Assembly: GCF_041765605.1 (NCBI RefSeq)
Contig: NZ_CP168900.1
Span: 2,496,001 to 2,560,000 of the forward strand
Direction: 5' to 3'
DNA: 64,000 nucleotides
Origin: Listeria monocytogenes
Lineage (GTDB): Bacteria; Bacillota; Bacilli; Lactobacillales; Listeriaceae
Part shown: piece by piece, positions 37,739-48,500 of the stretch
Layout of the letters: each line of letters opens with the position of its first letter
How positions within the stretch are numbered: position 1 is the first letter of the stretch
Translations under genes and position numbers: made by a program
Notes under the pieces: model-generated
Told to the model about the DNA's origin: nothing
Databases searched by the model: none
The model's input: only the letters and a program-made list of their open reading frames with translations

Positions 37739-38614
37739 TTAACGACCCTTTCTACGTTTCATATCTCGGTGTGAAATCGTTGTCTCATATTTTTGTTGGA
37801 TTGCCTTACCGACAAACTCCGTCAAGGCTACAGAACGATGCTGTCCTCCTGTACACCCAATAGCAATAACTAATTGTGTCTTCCCTTCTCGTTTGTAAAA
37901 AGGAAGGGTAAACATTAATAAATCTACTAACTTATCTAAAAAGGTCTGCGTTTCTGGCCATTTCATCACATATTCATACACATCTTCATCAAGCCCTGTC
38001 AAAGGACGCATTTTGTCGATATAATGTGGATTCGGTAAGAAGCGTACATCAAACACTAAATCAGCATCAATCGGAATTCCATATTTGAAACCGAACGACA
38101 TCAATTGCACATTAAATACATCTTTATCTTCAGTTTGGAATTCATTATTAATTCGCTCGCGTAACTCGCGTGGCGCCATATTCGATGTATTAATAACTAA
38201 CTGCGAACGGCCTTTTAAATCACTAAGCAGTTCACGCTCTGCATTAATCCCGTCAAGCACAGAACCGTTTGGCTCTAGTGGATGGTGGCGGCGCGTCTCT
38301 TTATAACGCGATACAAGCACCTTATCATCTGCCTCTAAAAAGAGAATTTTCGTTGTTATAAAATTGGTATTATCTAACTCATCGAGCGCCGGTTCAATCG
38401 AATCGAAAAACTCTCGTCCGCGAAGGTCCATTACGAGCGCGATTTTATCCATTTTGTCGCTTTCTTTCATTAACTCCCAGAATTTCGGAAGTAAACTTGG
38501 TGGTAAATTATCTACACAAAAATAACCGAGATCTTCTAAAGACTGCATTGCAACTGTTTTTCCTGCCCCAGACATCCCAGTAATGATTACTAATTTTAAT
38601 TGTTTAGAAGTCAT
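37739..38614 (-). CDS. rapZ: RapZ/YvcJ nucleotide-binding protein
   Basis: ATG 38614 ([13 protein letters not shown]) has AAAGGATG eight bases upstream and gives 291 residues. The Walker A GMSGAGKT is near residues 10-17. A Walker-B-like segment [36 protein letters not shown] and the C-terminal [11 protein letters not shown] motif are all family hallmarks. It hydrolyses ATP/GTP; in enterobacteria RapZ controls GlmS RNAs, whereas the Firmicute role is less clear. It is the first gene of the rapZ-yvcK-whiA-namA unit; an extended -10 (TGCTAAAAT) lies about 40 bp upstream at 38654-38662. Confidence 0.94.
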   Translation of the reverse strand: MTSKQLKLVIITGMSGAGKTVAMQSLEDLGYFCVDNLPPSLLPKFWELMKESDKMDKIALVMDLRGREFFDSIEPALDELDNTNFITTKILFLEADDKVLVSRYKETRRHHPLEPNGSVLDGINAERELLSDLKGRSQLVINTSNMAPRELRERINNEFQTEDKDVFNVQLMSFGFKYGIPIDADLVFDVRFLPNPHYIDKMRPLTGLDEDVYEYVMKWPETQTFLDKLVDLLMFTLPFYKREGKTQLVIAIGCTGGQHRSVALTEFVGKAIQQKYETTISHRDMKRRKGR

Positions 38615-38675
38615 ATCTGTCTCATCCTTTCGCACAAATAATATCTACCTTCCATTTTAGCACACTTCACACTAG

Positions 38676-38716
38676 AAAATCCCGGAAAAGTCTCTAAATA
38701 GAGTTTCCGGGATTTT
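38676..38716 (-). terminator. Terminator of the galE-galM-pgcA operon
   Basis: A perfect stem of about 13 bp (AAAATCCCGGAAA and complement) contains a second small stem in its loop (CTCTAAATAGAG) and lies just beyond the pgcA stop codon. Confidence 0.85.
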
Positions 38717-38721
38717 TCTTT

Positions 38722-40452
38722 TTAAGCTTCGATATGTTGCATCAAATCAGCTTTTACTTTTTCTAATTTTGTGGTACTTTCTTCCTTACTTTCACCGCGA
38801 ATACTAAAGTAGAATTTGATTTTCGGCTCTGTGCCTGATGGGCGTAAACAGAACCATGAACCATCTTCAAAATAACATTTAATAACATCCGCTGTTGGCA
38901 AATGGATTGCTTCGGTTTTTCCAGTCGCAACCCAAGTTGTTTCGCTTCTTAAATAATCTTCCACACGTTCCACAAGGAATCCACCCATACTTGTCGGCAG
39001 TTGTTCGCGGAAACCACTTGTAATTTCTTTGATACGCTGAGAACCGTCTTTACCACTTAAAGTTAAGGAAACTAGGTCTTCGTTGTAATAACCAAATTCA
39101 TCGTAAATTTGATCTAAATCTTCTAGTAAGGTTCTGCCTTCTACTTTGCTAACGAGTGCAACTTCCGCAATTGCAAGAACCGCTTGAATCGCATCTTTAT
39201 CACGCGTAAATGGCTTAACCATATAGCCGTTACTTTCTTCATAACCAAATTCAAACGTATGCTTACCAGTTTCTTCAAAATGTTTGATTTGCTCTGCGAT
39301 AAATTTAAAGCCAGTTAATACTTCGATCATTTCCGCGCCATAATGCTTCGCGATTTCCGTTCCAAGATTACTTGTTACAATGGATTTTAATACCGCCGCA
39401 TTAGCTGGCAATTCATTTTGCGCTTTCTTTTGTTTTAATAAATAATGTAAAATAATCGCGCCAATTTGGTTTCCAGATAACACTTCATATTCGCCGTCAA
39501 GATTACGGACTGCCACGCCTAAACGGTCAGCATCCGGATCTGTTCCGACTAAAATGTCGCCACCAAACTTCTTACCATATTCAATCGCCAGTAAAAAGGC
39601 TTCGCGATTTTCCGGATTAGGTGATTTTACCGTCCCAAAATCAGGATCATTCACGAATTGCTCGTCTACCTTAACAATATTTGTAAAGCCAACACTTTCA
39701 AGCGCTGGAACGCCAAGAATTCCACCAGTACCATGAAGCGGCGTGAAAACAATTTTCAAATCCTCCCCGCGTTCTTGAACAAGCTCCTTATTAACAATGA
39801 CCTCTTTTAATTTTTCCAAATATGGACGGTCTACTTTTTCACTAATTACCTCTAGCAAACCATTTTCGATTAATACTTCTTGGTTCGCAACTTCTACAGA
39901 AAAAATATCTTCTACTGCGTTTATGTAATCAATTACGGCACTTGCGCCAGTCGGAGGCATTTGTCCGCCATCTTCGCCGTAAATTTTGTAGCCGTTATAT
40001 TCTGGCGGATTATGACTAGCTGTAATAACAATCCCACCAAATGCATTTAAATGACGCACGGCAAAAGAAAGTTCCGGTGTTGGTCGAAGCGCATCAAAAA
40101 CATAGCTTTTCACACCATGATGCCCTAAAACTGCCGCCGATTCAAAAGCAAATTCACGCGACATATGACGAGGATCATACGCAATAACTATCCCACGTTT
40201 TTTAGCCTCTTCCCCGTTCTCCGCCACAAATTGCGCTAAACCAAGAGAAGCTTTACGAATAGTATAGATATTCATACGGTTCGTTCCAACGCCTAGTACT
40301 CCGCGCATTCCAGCCGTTCCAAATTCCATATTACGATAAAAACTATCTTCCAGTTCTTTTTCATTAGCTTCCATATTCGTTAATTGTTTTCGTAATGCGC
40401 TATCTAATTTGTCATTAGCAACCCATTTTTGATATTCTTCTTGCCAATTCAT
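38722..40452 (-). CDS. pgcA: Alpha-phosphoglucomutase
   Basis: The 576-residue phosphohexomutase has the active serine in ITASHNPPEYNGYKIYG (about 145), the metal loop in DPDADRLGVAV, the sugar loop GYEESNGYM and the phosphate loop RPSGTEPKIKFY. Length and order match PgcA of Bacillus, which makes glucose-1-phosphate for UDP-glucose and thus for glycolipid and teichoic-acid sugars. It follows galM by 27 bp, downstream of galE, so it belongs to a UDP-glucose/UDP-galactose module. Confidence 0.95.
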   Translation of the reverse strand: MNWQEEYQKWVANDKLDSALRKQLTNMEANEKELEDSFYRNMEFGTAGMRGVLGVGTNRMNIYTIRKASLGLAQFVAENGEEAKKRGIVIAYDPRHMSREFAFESAAVLGHHGVKSYVFDALRPTPELSFAVRHLNAFGGIVITASHNPPEYNGYKIYGEDGGQMPPTGASAVIDYINAVEDIFSVEVANQEVLIENGLLEVISEKVDRPYLEKLKEVIVNKELVQERGEDLKIVFTPLHGTGGILGVPALESVGFTNIVKVDEQFVNDPDFGTVKSPNPENREAFLLAIEYGKKFGGDILVGTDPDADRLGVAVRNLDGEYEVLSGNQIGAIILHYLLKQKKAQNELPANAAVLKSIVTSNLGTEIAKHYGAEMIEVLTGFKFIAEQIKHFEETGKHTFEFGYEESNGYMVKPFTRDKDAIQAVLAIAEVALVSKVEGRTLLEDLDQIYDEFGYYNEDLVSLTLSGKDGSQRIKEITSGFREQLPTSMGGFLVERVEDYLRSETTWVATGKTEAIHLPTADVIKCYFEDGSWFCLRPSGTEPKIKFYFSIRGESKEESTTKLEKVKADLMQHIEA

Positions 40453-40479
40453 TCTCTACACTCCTTCATTCAAAATTTA

Positions 40480-41541
40480 TCAGCTCTCCGCAGTGAAACG
40501 AAAAGCCGTCCTAGATGTGAAAGGTTTTTCTGGTCGCAGTACAATATCTCCAAATCCATCTTGATTAATCGCATCCACCAAACCTTGCGTCTCCATCGTT
40601 ATACCAGCATATTTTGGCCCAGCCCGCCCGTCTATCTCGAATGTACTATCCAAACTATTCGCTGTATATACTAATACAGAGTCCGATTCCGTTTCCATTT
40701 CCAAGCGCCGTCCTGACTGTGGATCAAATAAAACTGCATCCGGACGACCATTTTCGTGTTTTAAAATAAATGCATGATCTAGCCCCGCACCAACTAATTT
40801 TATTTGCTGGTCCTGACTTTGCGTAATCTCCGCTAATTCACGACCTGCACGCAAATCAAAAATAGTATTTTCCACTGAACGTTTTTCACCTATTGGAATA
40901 GACTCCCCATCTATAGGCAGGAATCTATCGCTATTAATCCAGAGCTGATGCTGTAACACTGTCGAACCAGTCTCTCCACTCAAATTAAAATAAATATGAT
41001 TGCTTGGATTATAAATAGTCGGCTTGTCGCTTTTTGCTTCATAATCAATTAGCCATTCATTTTTATTATTTAAAGTATAAGTCATTCTAGCATTGATATT
41101 CCCCGGATAGCCATTTTCTCCGTCAGCCCAGCAATAGTCAAAAGTCATCACAATTTGATCAAGCTCTTTTTCCACAGTTACATTCCAAATCTTCTTACTA
41201 AAATTAAGTTTGCCTCCATGCCGGTGGTTAGTCCCTTCATTTTGAGTCAGTTGGAACTGTTTCCCGTCTAGCTTAAATTGCCCATTACTAATACGACCAG
41301 CAACTGGACCAAGCGTCGCACCAAAGTATGGCGAATGTGCTAAATAATCATCTAGATTCGTAAAACCAAGACTAATATTCGCCAAATTGCCAAATTTATC
41401 TTTCGTTTCTAGGGAAGTAACAATCGCTCCGTAATTTAATACGCTCATGCGCATACCATGGTCATTTACCATCGTCCATTGCCAGACCGTTTTTCCTTCA
41501 AATTCACCAAATTGTTCCTGGATTACTTCGATGAAAACCAC
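40480..41541 (-). CDS. galM: Aldose 1-epimerase (galactose mutarotase)
   Basis: The 353-residue protein is of full family length. It shows NYGAIVTSLETKDK, the phosphate/sugar region NEGTNHRHGGKLNFSKKIW, the catalytic histidine NPSNHIYFNLSG, the GAGLDHAFIL segment, and YTANSLDSTFEIDGRAGPKYAGITMETQ with the catalytic glutamate near the end. It interconverts alpha and beta anomers of aldoses. The predicted GTG start has GAAGG only three bases upstream, which is tight, so the exact start is doubtful. It is placed between galE and pgcA, spaced 15 and 27 bp. Confidence 0.92.
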   Translation of the reverse strand: MVFIEVIQEQFGEFEGKTVWQWTMVNDHGMRMSVLNYGAIVTSLETKDKFGNLANISLGFTNLDDYLAHSPYFGATLGPVAGRISNGQFKLDGKQFQLTQNEGTNHRHGGKLNFSKKIWNVTVEKELDQIVMTFDYCWADGENGYPGNINARMTYTLNNKNEWLIDYEAKSDKPTIYNPSNHIYFNLSGETGSTVLQHQLWINSDRFLPIDGESIPIGEKRSVENTIFDLRAGRELAEITQSQDQQIKLVGAGLDHAFILKHENGRPDAVLFDPQSGRRLEMETESDSVLVYTANSLDSTFEIDGRAGPKYAGITMETQGLVDAINQDGFGDIVLRPEKPFTSRTAFRFTAES

Positions 41542-41556
41542 TTTCCTTCATAGTTA

Positions 41557-42540
41557 TTAATAGCCGTTGGGATGAGCTACGTGCCATTTCCAAGCAGTTG
41601 CAATAATATCTTTTACGTCTGTATAAGTCGGCTCCCAACCAAGAATTTCACGCGCTTTATCACTAGAAGCAATTAATGTTCCTGGATCTCCTGCACGACG
41701 TGGTACAACTTCAGCTGGAATTTCTTTACCTGTTACACTACGAGCTGCTTCAAGCATTTCTTTCACTGAAAAACCGTTACTGCTACCAAGGTTGAAAATA
41801 TTACTTTCCCCGCCATTCTTCAAGTATTCTAGCGCTTTAATATGCGCATCAATTAAATCTTCTACTTGTACATAATCACGAATACAAGTGCCATCAGGCG
41901 TATTGTAGTCATCACCGTAAATCGCTAATTTTTCTCGTTGACCAAGCGCAACTTGTAAAATAATTGGAACTAAGTGCGATTCTGGTTTGTGATCTTCCCC
42001 AATCGAGCCATCCGCTTTGGCACCAGCAACATTAAAATACCGGAGTGCAACATATTTCATATCATACGCTTTATCGCACCATTTCATCATTTTTTCCATG
42101 ATTAGCTTCGTTTCACCGTAAGTACTTTCCGGATTTGTTGGCATATCTTCCGTAATCGGTACTCGTTCTGGCTCACCATATGTTGCAGCGCTAGAAGAAA
42201 AGACAATATGCTTCACACCAAATTGCTCCATCACTTCTAAAACAATTTGCGTACCATAAACATTATTATTTAAATAAACAAGCGGCACTTCCATTGATTC
42301 TCCCACAAGTGAACTAGCAGCAAAATGAATCACACCGTCTACTGTTTCTTTTTCAAAAACCGAACTTAAAAATGCCTTATCACGAATATCTCCTTCATAA
42401 AATTTCGCCTTTTTATGAATAGATTCTTTATGTCCTGTTCTTAAATTATCAATAACTACTACTTCATATCCGCGAGTAATTAACTCATCTACTGCATGCG
42501 AACCGATATAGCCAGCACCACCAAGTACAACAATACTCAT
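41557..42540 (-). CDS. galE: UDP-glucose 4-epimerase
   Basis: ATG 42540 follows AGGAGAGAG and gives 327 residues. The short-chain dehydrogenase fold shows [10 protein letters not shown] (NAD binding), [11 protein letters not shown], the catalytic SSSAATYG with the YGETK tyrosine-lysine pair, and YFNVAGA. It interconverts UDP-glucose and UDP-galactose. No galK or galT is nearby, so supply of galactose for wall polymers or lipoteichoic acid is a likelier job than galactose catabolism. It heads the galE-galM-pgcA operon. Confidence 0.96.
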   Translation of the reverse strand: MSIVVLGGAGYIGSHAVDELITRGYEVVVIDNLRTGHKESIHKKAKFYEGDIRDKAFLSSVFEKETVDGVIHFAASSLVGESMEVPLVYLNNNVYGTQIVLEVMEQFGVKHIVFSSSAATYGEPERVPITEDMPTNPESTYGETKLIMEKMMKWCDKAYDMKYVALRYFNVAGAKADGSIGEDHKPESHLVPIILQVALGQREKLAIYGDDYNTPDGTCIRDYVQVEDLIDAHIKALEYLKNGGESNIFNLGSSNGFSVKEMLEAARSVTGKEIPAEVVPRRAGDPGTLIASSDKAREILGWEPTYTDVKDIIATAWKWHVAHPNGY

Positions 42541-42605
42541 TATTATCTCTCTCCTAACAATAGTCTTTGTCTTCCATTTTACACTACTCAAGTCTATATA
42601 GTCAC

Positions 42606-42646
42606 GCAAAAATGGGTCTAAGATAAATAATCCTAGACCCATTTGC
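42606..42646 (-). terminator. Terminator of trxB
   Basis: Arms of about 13-15 bases (GCAAAAATGGGTCTA and its near complement) with a 13-nt loop lie 12 bp beyond the trxB stop codon on the minus strand. Confidence 0.75.
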
Positions 42647-42657
42647 ACTTTTTACTA

Positions 42658-43635
<978 letters not shown>

Positions 43636-43695
43636 TTATGTGTATACAATAGTTAGCCTAAATTAATCCTAATACGGAATAGCAAAAAGGTCTAT

Positions 43696-45171
43696 TTATC
43701 TGCTCAGGACGCGCTCGATATCTCGTGCACATTTGCCACATTCAAATTCTTCTACTAATTGAAGTTTCAATTGCGGTAAAAATAACTTAGCAATCGCGCT
43801 CGCCACTGTCTCTATCGTATAACGACCAAGTATTAAATCTTTTCCAGCATCGCTTAAAACTAAAGAAAACAGCTGCTTATACAACGCCATATTTTCTTCA
43901 TTGAACAAAATACCATGTTCTCTTAAAATAATCATCGCTTTGGCAATCAAATAACCATTTTGTTCGATTGCTCCATCTGGAAAATAATCAAAATTAGTAA
44001 ACAGTAAATGCTCCATGTAAGACCAATCGCTCATATCGAGTAATGGATGGAATAACACTAACTCTGGACGATTCCCAGAAATAGTTAACGCATAAACACC
44101 TAGCATATGAGTTAAATCGTCATCCTCTTGAAGCATATCAAGCACAAGGCGCGTGTCATTCGTTAAATCCGCCTCTTGCTCCCACGGAAACCGAACATCT
44201 TCATACAAATCACACTCTAAAAAGGAATGCCAAAACATTTTCGCCCCTTCAACAACCCCTAAATAGTAGGAAGACTTCGCACGATAATAATAATACTTAC
44301 TACGCTCCGTTACTTCCAAATCAGCCACTTGTTCAAGCAAATCGTCCGCTTCCTCGTAATTCCCCATCATCGCATGAATAAGACCAAGCTTCTCTTTATG
44401 ATGCGCTAAAACTGGCAACACATCCCGAAGTTCAAGGTAGAGCGCATCCGCCTCCTTGCGATTCCCTTTATAGAAGTGATAAATAAATAAATCACAAATA
44501 CCTAAAAGATTCCCCGGATTTCGCGCTAATAAATCACTTAAAACCCTGACTCCCTCTTCTTCTTTCAACTGTTCAAAATAAAGAGAAGCAAGTTGATTAT
44601 AAGCTGGCCAAAAATTCGGCTTTTCATCAATGACTTTTCTTAAAATATCACAAGCCGATGCACTATCTTCTTCCGCCAAATAGCGGTTAATTTCTTTTTT
44701 ATACGAATAGAATTCTTGCTCTAATTTAGAAAAACCATTTTCAATAGTTTCACCAAAAGGCGTTTCTTCTAATAATACTTCAATTAAATCTTTCGCTTCC
44801 TCGGTATATTCACCATCCGTTGCGCTATCCAAATAACGATTAGCATATTGCAACGCTCTCCGATAATCTTTCATATACGCAAAATTATTAGCAATAAAAT
44901 AATAACAGTATTCCATGTTCCCATTACGTTGTTCCAAAACATCTCTAAGTAACTGATTCGATTTATGAAATTGCCCAATTTCTGTATAACATATTGCCAG
45001 CTGACAAAGAATAACCGCTTCTCCCGGCTCAAGTTCGGATGCCCGTACTAAATACCTGATTGCTTCTTTAATTCTTTGATCACGAAATGCTTCCACACCA
45101 CGTTCAAAATAAAACTGACCATTTGGATAAAATGGATAGATTTTTGCGGGTGTTTTTTTGTCTTTTTCCAT
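43696..45171 (-). CDS. TPR-repeat protein (YvcD-like)
   Basis: The 491-residue soluble protein has tetratricopeptide repeats from about residue 15 to 300 (YFERGVEAFRDQRIKEAIRYLVRASELEPGEAVILCQLAICYTEIG is the first pair). A helical C-terminal region ends with a Cys pair in FECGKCARDIERVLSR. Position before trxB matches Bacillus yvcD. Its role is unknown; TPRs suggest protein contacts and the CxxC might bind metal or be redox-active. An extended -10 promoter lies about 35 bp upstream. Confidence 0.85.
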   Translation of the reverse strand: MEKDKKTPAKIYPFYPNGQFYFERGVEAFRDQRIKEAIRYLVRASELEPGEAVILCQLAICYTEIGQFHKSNQLLRDVLEQRNGNMEYCYYFIANNFAYMKDYRRALQYANRYLDSATDGEYTEEAKDLIEVLLEETPFGETIENGFSKLEQEFYSYKKEINRYLAEEDSASACDILRKVIDEKPNFWPAYNQLASLYFEQLKEEEGVRVLSDLLARNPGNLLGICDLFIYHFYKGNRKEADALYLELRDVLPVLAHHKEKLGLIHAMMGNYEEADDLLEQVADLEVTERSKYYYYRAKSSYYLGVVEGAKMFWHSFLECDLYEDVRFPWEQEADLTNDTRLVLDMLQEDDDLTHMLGVYALTISGNRPELVLFHPLLDMSDWSYMEHLLFTNFDYFPDGAIEQNGYLIAKAMIILREHGILFNEENMALYKQLFSLVLSDAGKDLILGRYTIETVASAIAKLFLPQLKLQLVEEFECGKCARDIERVLSR

Positions 45172-45204
45172 TTTTCCACCTCCAACATTACCTTTATCCT
45201 AATG

Positions 45205-45213
45205 AGTATAACA
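45205..45213 (-). promoter_or_regulatory. Extended -10 promoter of the TPR-trxB unit
   Basis: The minus strand reads TGTTATACT, an extended -10 one mismatch from consensus, about 35 bp before the TPR start codon. The -35 region is poor. Confidence 0.5.
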
Positions 45214-45236
45214 TAGAATTTATGACTTTGGGCGAC

Positions 45237-45276
45237 AAAAAAAGCTACTTCAACTTTTACGTCAAAGTAACTTTTT
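45237..45276 (-). terminator. Terminator of the hprK operon, overlapping the last codons of yvoF
   Basis: On the minus strand the arm AAAAAGTTACTTT lies in the last codons of the acetyltransferase gene, and the partner AAGTAGCTTTTTTT lies after the stop codon, so the terminator stem spans the coding end. Confidence 0.75.
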
Positions 45277-45754
45277 CTTTTATTATTAACGGATTTCCAT
45301 AAGCAAAACTATCAGCAGGGACATCCACTGATACAAGCGCACCAGCGGCAATCACCGCACCGTCTCCAATTACAGTACCAGGAAGAATAGTGACATTCGC
45401 GCCAACCATCACATCCCGGCCGATCACCACTTCCCCAACGCGATACTCCGAAAGTAAATATTCATGCGTCAAGATAGTTGTATGATAACCAATAATCGAG
45501 TTTTCGCCAATCATAATCTTTTCCGGAAAAAACAAATCCGGCATAACCTTATAGGCAATGGCAGTCTTCTCGCCAATTTCCATTCCAAGACATGCGCGAT
45601 AAATTGCACGCTTACCGCCCATCCACGGAAAAAAACGACCAAATTCAATTACTAAGGTATTCTTCAAAACCTTCCAAAAAGAAATTGTTTTATACACTTG
45701 AAAAAGGGTGTTGACTGTATCATCGGGTGCCTTAAACCTATCCAGCCGCCTCAA
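45257..45754 (-). CDS. Hexapeptide-repeat acyltransferase (YvoF-like)
   Basis: This 165-residue protein has a left-handed beta-helix signature (repeats such as IGENSIIGYHTTILTHEY, IGRDVMVGANVTILPGTVIGDGAVIAAGALV from about residue 75), with the trimer-type histidine in TILTHE. It resembles acetyltransferases acting on sugars or teichoic-acid precursors; the acceptor is unknown. It is the last gene of hprK-lgt-ppaX-yvoF, four bases after ppaX, the same order as Bacillus. Its stop codon lies inside the terminator. Confidence 0.88.
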   Translation of the reverse strand: MRRLDRFKAPDDTVNTLFQVYKTISFWKVLKNTLVIEFGRFFPWMGGKRAIYRACLGMEIGEKTAIAYKVMPDLFFPEKIMIGENSIIGYHTTILTHEYLLSEYRVGEVVIGRDVMVGANVTILPGTVIGDGAVIAAGALVSVDVPADSFAYGNPLIIKEKVTLT

Positions 45755-45757
45755 AAT

Positions 45758-46411
45758 TTATTCCTCGTCCCTAACAATTGCGAGTAAATCGCTCATTTTT
45801 TCTAACATGAAATCTGGCTGAAACTGCGCCAAATGTTCTGGCCCTTTAATCGCCCAAGCTACACCCGCAGTTAGCGTTTCCGCATTTTTACCAGCTTCAA
45901 TATCATGATAATTATCACCAATCATAATCGCTTCTTCTTTCGTCGCATTTAACAACGAAAGAGCCATTTCAATACCTTCTGGATCTGGTTTAGCATTAGA
46001 AACTTGATCTAATCCAATGACCACTTGGAAAAATTTATCCAAGCCAGTCACTTTAAGACCTCGCATAATCGTATCATACATTTTCGTCGATACAATACCT
46101 AATTTATAATCTTCTTCATATAAAGCCCTAATTGCTTCATAAACTCCATCATATTCTAAAATTAAATCATCATGATGCTTCAAATTATATTCTCGGTAAA
46201 AAGCGCGCATTTCATCAGCATGCGCTGGATTTATTTCCCGAAACGTTTCCATTAAAGAAGGCCCGATAAAAGGTAAAATATCTTCTCTAGTAAAAACGCG
46301 GTCCGGCAAGAACTCTTGTAACGTCACTTGAAACGTTTTAATAATCAATTCATTCGTATTTATAAGTGTCCCATCTAAGTCAAATAACAATGTAGTAATT
46401 TTCCCAGTCAT
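45758..46411 (-). CDS. ppaX: Pyrophosphatase PpaX (HAD family)
   Basis: The 217-residue HAD hydrolase has motif [15 protein letters not shown], motif II VST (GIVSTK), the lysine in [14 protein letters not shown] and motif [14 protein letters not shown]. In Bacillus, PpaX hydrolyses the pyrophosphate made when HPrK dephosphorylates P-Ser-HPr, which fits its place in the hprK operon. It lies 42 bp after lgt. Confidence 0.95.
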
Positions 46412-46453
46412 AATTTCTTCCTTTCTTAATCAAACTCGAAAATCTCTAACTTT

Positions 46454-47287
46454 TTATTTCTTTTTAACTACTTTACCAAATTTGTCTTCCATATAATACG
46501 GCGGATTCATTTTCACACGACGATAAATAATGATGCCAATGGACAGAACAATTAGAAGTAAAGATAGTACTTGCGAAACTCTAAAGTCACCCCACATTAA
46601 GCTATCTGTCCGCATTCCTTCAATAAAGAATCTTCCAAACGAATACCAAATTACATAACCGAGGAATAACTCTCCCCGACGAATTTTTGTGCGACGAATA
46701 ATTAATAGAATAATAAATCCAAGCACATTCCATAAACTCTCATATAAGAAAGTTGGTTGATAATAAGCACCATCTATGTACATCTGGTTGATAATAAAGT
46801 CAGGCAAATGAAGCCCCTCTAGAAAAGCACGAGTTGTTTCAGCCCCATGCGCTTCCTGATTCATGAAGTTTCCCCAACGTCCAATCGCTTGTGCAATAAT
46901 CAAACTTGGCGCAACTACATCCGCAAGTTGCCAGAACGAAATCTTCTTAATCCGCGAAAAGATAATTGCCGTTAAAACCGCCCCAATTAGCGCACCATAA
47001 ATGGCAATACCCCCGTGCCAGATTTTCACTATTTCGCCTAAATTATTCTTATAGAAATCCCACTCAAAAATAACATAATAAATTCGAGCACTAATAATCG
47101 AAATTGGAATTGCCCAAATCAGCAAATCCACAATAATCTCTTTATCCATTTTGCGCTTATTTGCTTCACTTAAAGCAAGAAGTAACGCAATGACAACAGC
47201 CGAAGCAATAATAACTCCGTACCATTTGACAGATATACTACCAATTTGAATCGCCACTGGATCAAGTGGCTGAACACCATTACCCAT
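46454..47287 (-). CDS. lgt: Phosphatidylglycerol-prolipoprotein diacylglyceryl transferase
   Basis: ATG 47287 ([16 protein letters not shown]), preceded by TAGGGGAA, gives 277 residues. Seven membrane helices are visible. The Lgt signature [15 protein letters not shown] (about 132-146), [12 protein letters not shown] with the essential histidine, and [11 protein letters not shown]-like [10 protein letters not shown] are present. Lgt attaches diacylglycerol to the lipobox cysteine of lipoproteins such as PstS here. A 15-bp hairpin lies between hprK and lgt. Confidence 0.96.
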   Translation of the reverse strand: MGNGVQPLDPVAIQIGSISVKWYGVIIASAVVIALLLALSEANKRKMDKEIIVDLLIWAIPISIISARIYYVIFEWDFYKNNLGEIVKIWHGGIAIYGALIGAVLTAIIFSRIKKISFWQLADVVAPSLIIAQAIGRWGNFMNQEAHGAETTRAFLEGLHLPDFIINQMYIDGAYYQPTFLYESLWNVLGFIILLIIRRTKIRRGELFLGYVIWYSFGRFFIEGMRTDSLMWGDFRVSQVLSLLLIVLSIGIIIYRRVKMNPPYYMEDKFGKVVKKK

Positions 47288-47312
47288 AATTCCCCTACTT
47301 TCAAAAAGACAA

Positions 47313-47358
47313 CTCCGCAACCAAACACGATTTTTGCAATGTCTGTTTGGCTACGGAG
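47313..47358 (-). terminator. Long hairpin between hprK and lgt (attenuator-like)
   Basis: Fifteen consecutive pairs, two of them G-U wobbles (CTCCGTAGCCAAACA with TGTTTGGTTGCGGAG on the minus strand), enclose a 16-nt loop and are followed by TTGTCTTTTTG. It starts 17 bp past the hprK stop codon and ends just before the lgt ribosome site, so it could end part of the transcripts before lgt. Confidence 0.6.
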
Positions 47359-47375
47359 GTGCTTTCTCTATTTAT

Positions 47376-48314
47376 TTAATCATTCATGCTACTGTTATGA
47401 CCTATTAAATTATTCAAGTCTTGTGTAAATTGCTCTGCTGCATTGTACCCCATGTTCTTCAAGCGGAAATTCATCGCCGCTACCTCAATGATAACAGATA
47501 AATTTCGTCCTGGTCGAACAGGAACCGTAATTTTTGGAATATCCATATCAAAGATTTTTGTCTTTTCTTGGTCTAACCCGACACGGTCATAATGCTTGTC
47601 AGGATCCCAGTTTTCAAGGTGCACAACGATAGTAATTTTTTTACTAGAACGAACAGCGCCTGCTCCAAATAAAGTCATTACATTAATAATCCCCAGCCCG
47701 CGAATCTCGAGTAAATGTTCAATAATTGCTGGAGAAGAACCAATTAACGTCATTTCATCCTCTTGACGAATTTCTACGTTATCATCTGCTACAAGTCTAT
47801 GTCCACGTTTTACAAGCTCCAGTGCTGTTTCACTTTTACCAACACCACTGCTCCCTGTAATCAACACACCTAAACCATATATATCTACTAAAACACCATG
47901 CATCGAAATAACTGGCGCAAGTCTGCTTTCTAAGTAATTCGTAATATAAACAGATAAACGCGTCGTTTTAAGTCGCGAACGTAATACCGGAATATCGGCT
48001 TCTTTCGCCGCAGCAACTAATTCTTTCGGCACTTCTAAATTTCTAGAAATCACAAAAGCAGGCGTCCGCTTCGTACACATTTGTTTATATCTTTTGAGAC
48101 GTTCTTCTGGTTCCATTCCTTCAGAAAACGATATTTCAGTCATGCCAAAAAGTTGCACACGGTCTTCTGGATAATAAGAGAAAAACCCTGTAAGTTCCAG
48201 CCCCGGCCGAGATAAGTCACTTGTTGAAATTGGCCGTTCAAGTCCCGTTTCCGAACAAATTAGCTCTAAATTAAGTCGTTCCTTTAAATCCTTTACCGTA
48301 ACCGATTTTGTCAT
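47376..48314 (-). CDS. hprK: HPr kinase/phosphorylase
   Basis: ATG 48314 has GGAGG seven bases upstream and gives 312 residues. The N-terminal domain is followed by the Walker [15 protein letters not shown] (about 152-165), the capping/phosphorylase segment LVADDNVEI and the HPrK signature [20 protein letters not shown]. The enzyme phosphorylates HPr on Ser46 when glycolytic intermediates are high, starting carbon catabolite repression, and removes the phosphate with phosphate ion. It heads the hprK-lgt-ppaX-yvoF operon. Confidence 0.97.
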   Translation of the reverse strand: MTKSVTVKDLKERLNLELICSETGLERPISTSDLSRPGLELTGFFSYYPEDRVQLFGMTEISFSEGMEPEERLKRYKQMCTKRTPAFVISRNLEVPKELVAAAKEADIPVLRSRLKTTRLSVYITNYLESRLAPVISMHGVLVDIYGLGVLITGSSGVGKSETALELVKRGHRLVADDNVEIRQEDEMTLIGSSPAIIEHLLEIRGLGIINVMTLFGAGAVRSSKKITIVVHLENWDPDKHYDRVGLDQEKTKIFDMDIPKITVPVRPGRNLSVIIEVAAMNFRLKNMGYNAAEQFTQDLNNLIGHNSSMND

Positions 48315-48332
48315 GCAAGTACCTCCAAATGA

Positions 48333-48362
48333 ATTATAAAAGTCCATTACTGTTCGCTACAA
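48333..48362 (-). promoter_or_regulatory. Promoter of the hprK operon
   Basis: On the minus strand TTGTAG (48362-48357) and a perfect TATAAT (48338-48333) are 18 bp apart. The implied start site falls at the Shine-Dalgarno, so the leader would be very short. An extended -10 (TGCTAAAAT) about 55 bp upstream is an alternative. Confidence 0.5.
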
Positions 48363-48450
48363 AATATTATTTAGAAAGCTCCTTCTCATTTTAGCACTTT
48401 AGAGGGAATCAAGCTACCTCTTTCTTTCCAAATGGCTCTACATAGCAAAA

Positions 48451-48495
48451 CCAGCTACATTTAAAAGACTATTTTTAGCCTCAAAATGTAGCTGG
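48451..48495 (-). terminator. Terminator of the yvl stress operon
   Basis: A perfect 12-bp stem (CCAGCTACATTT and complement) with a 21-nt loop ends in TTTTGC on the minus strand, directly after the yvlD stop codon. Confidence 0.85.
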
Positions 48496-48500
48496 AATGT

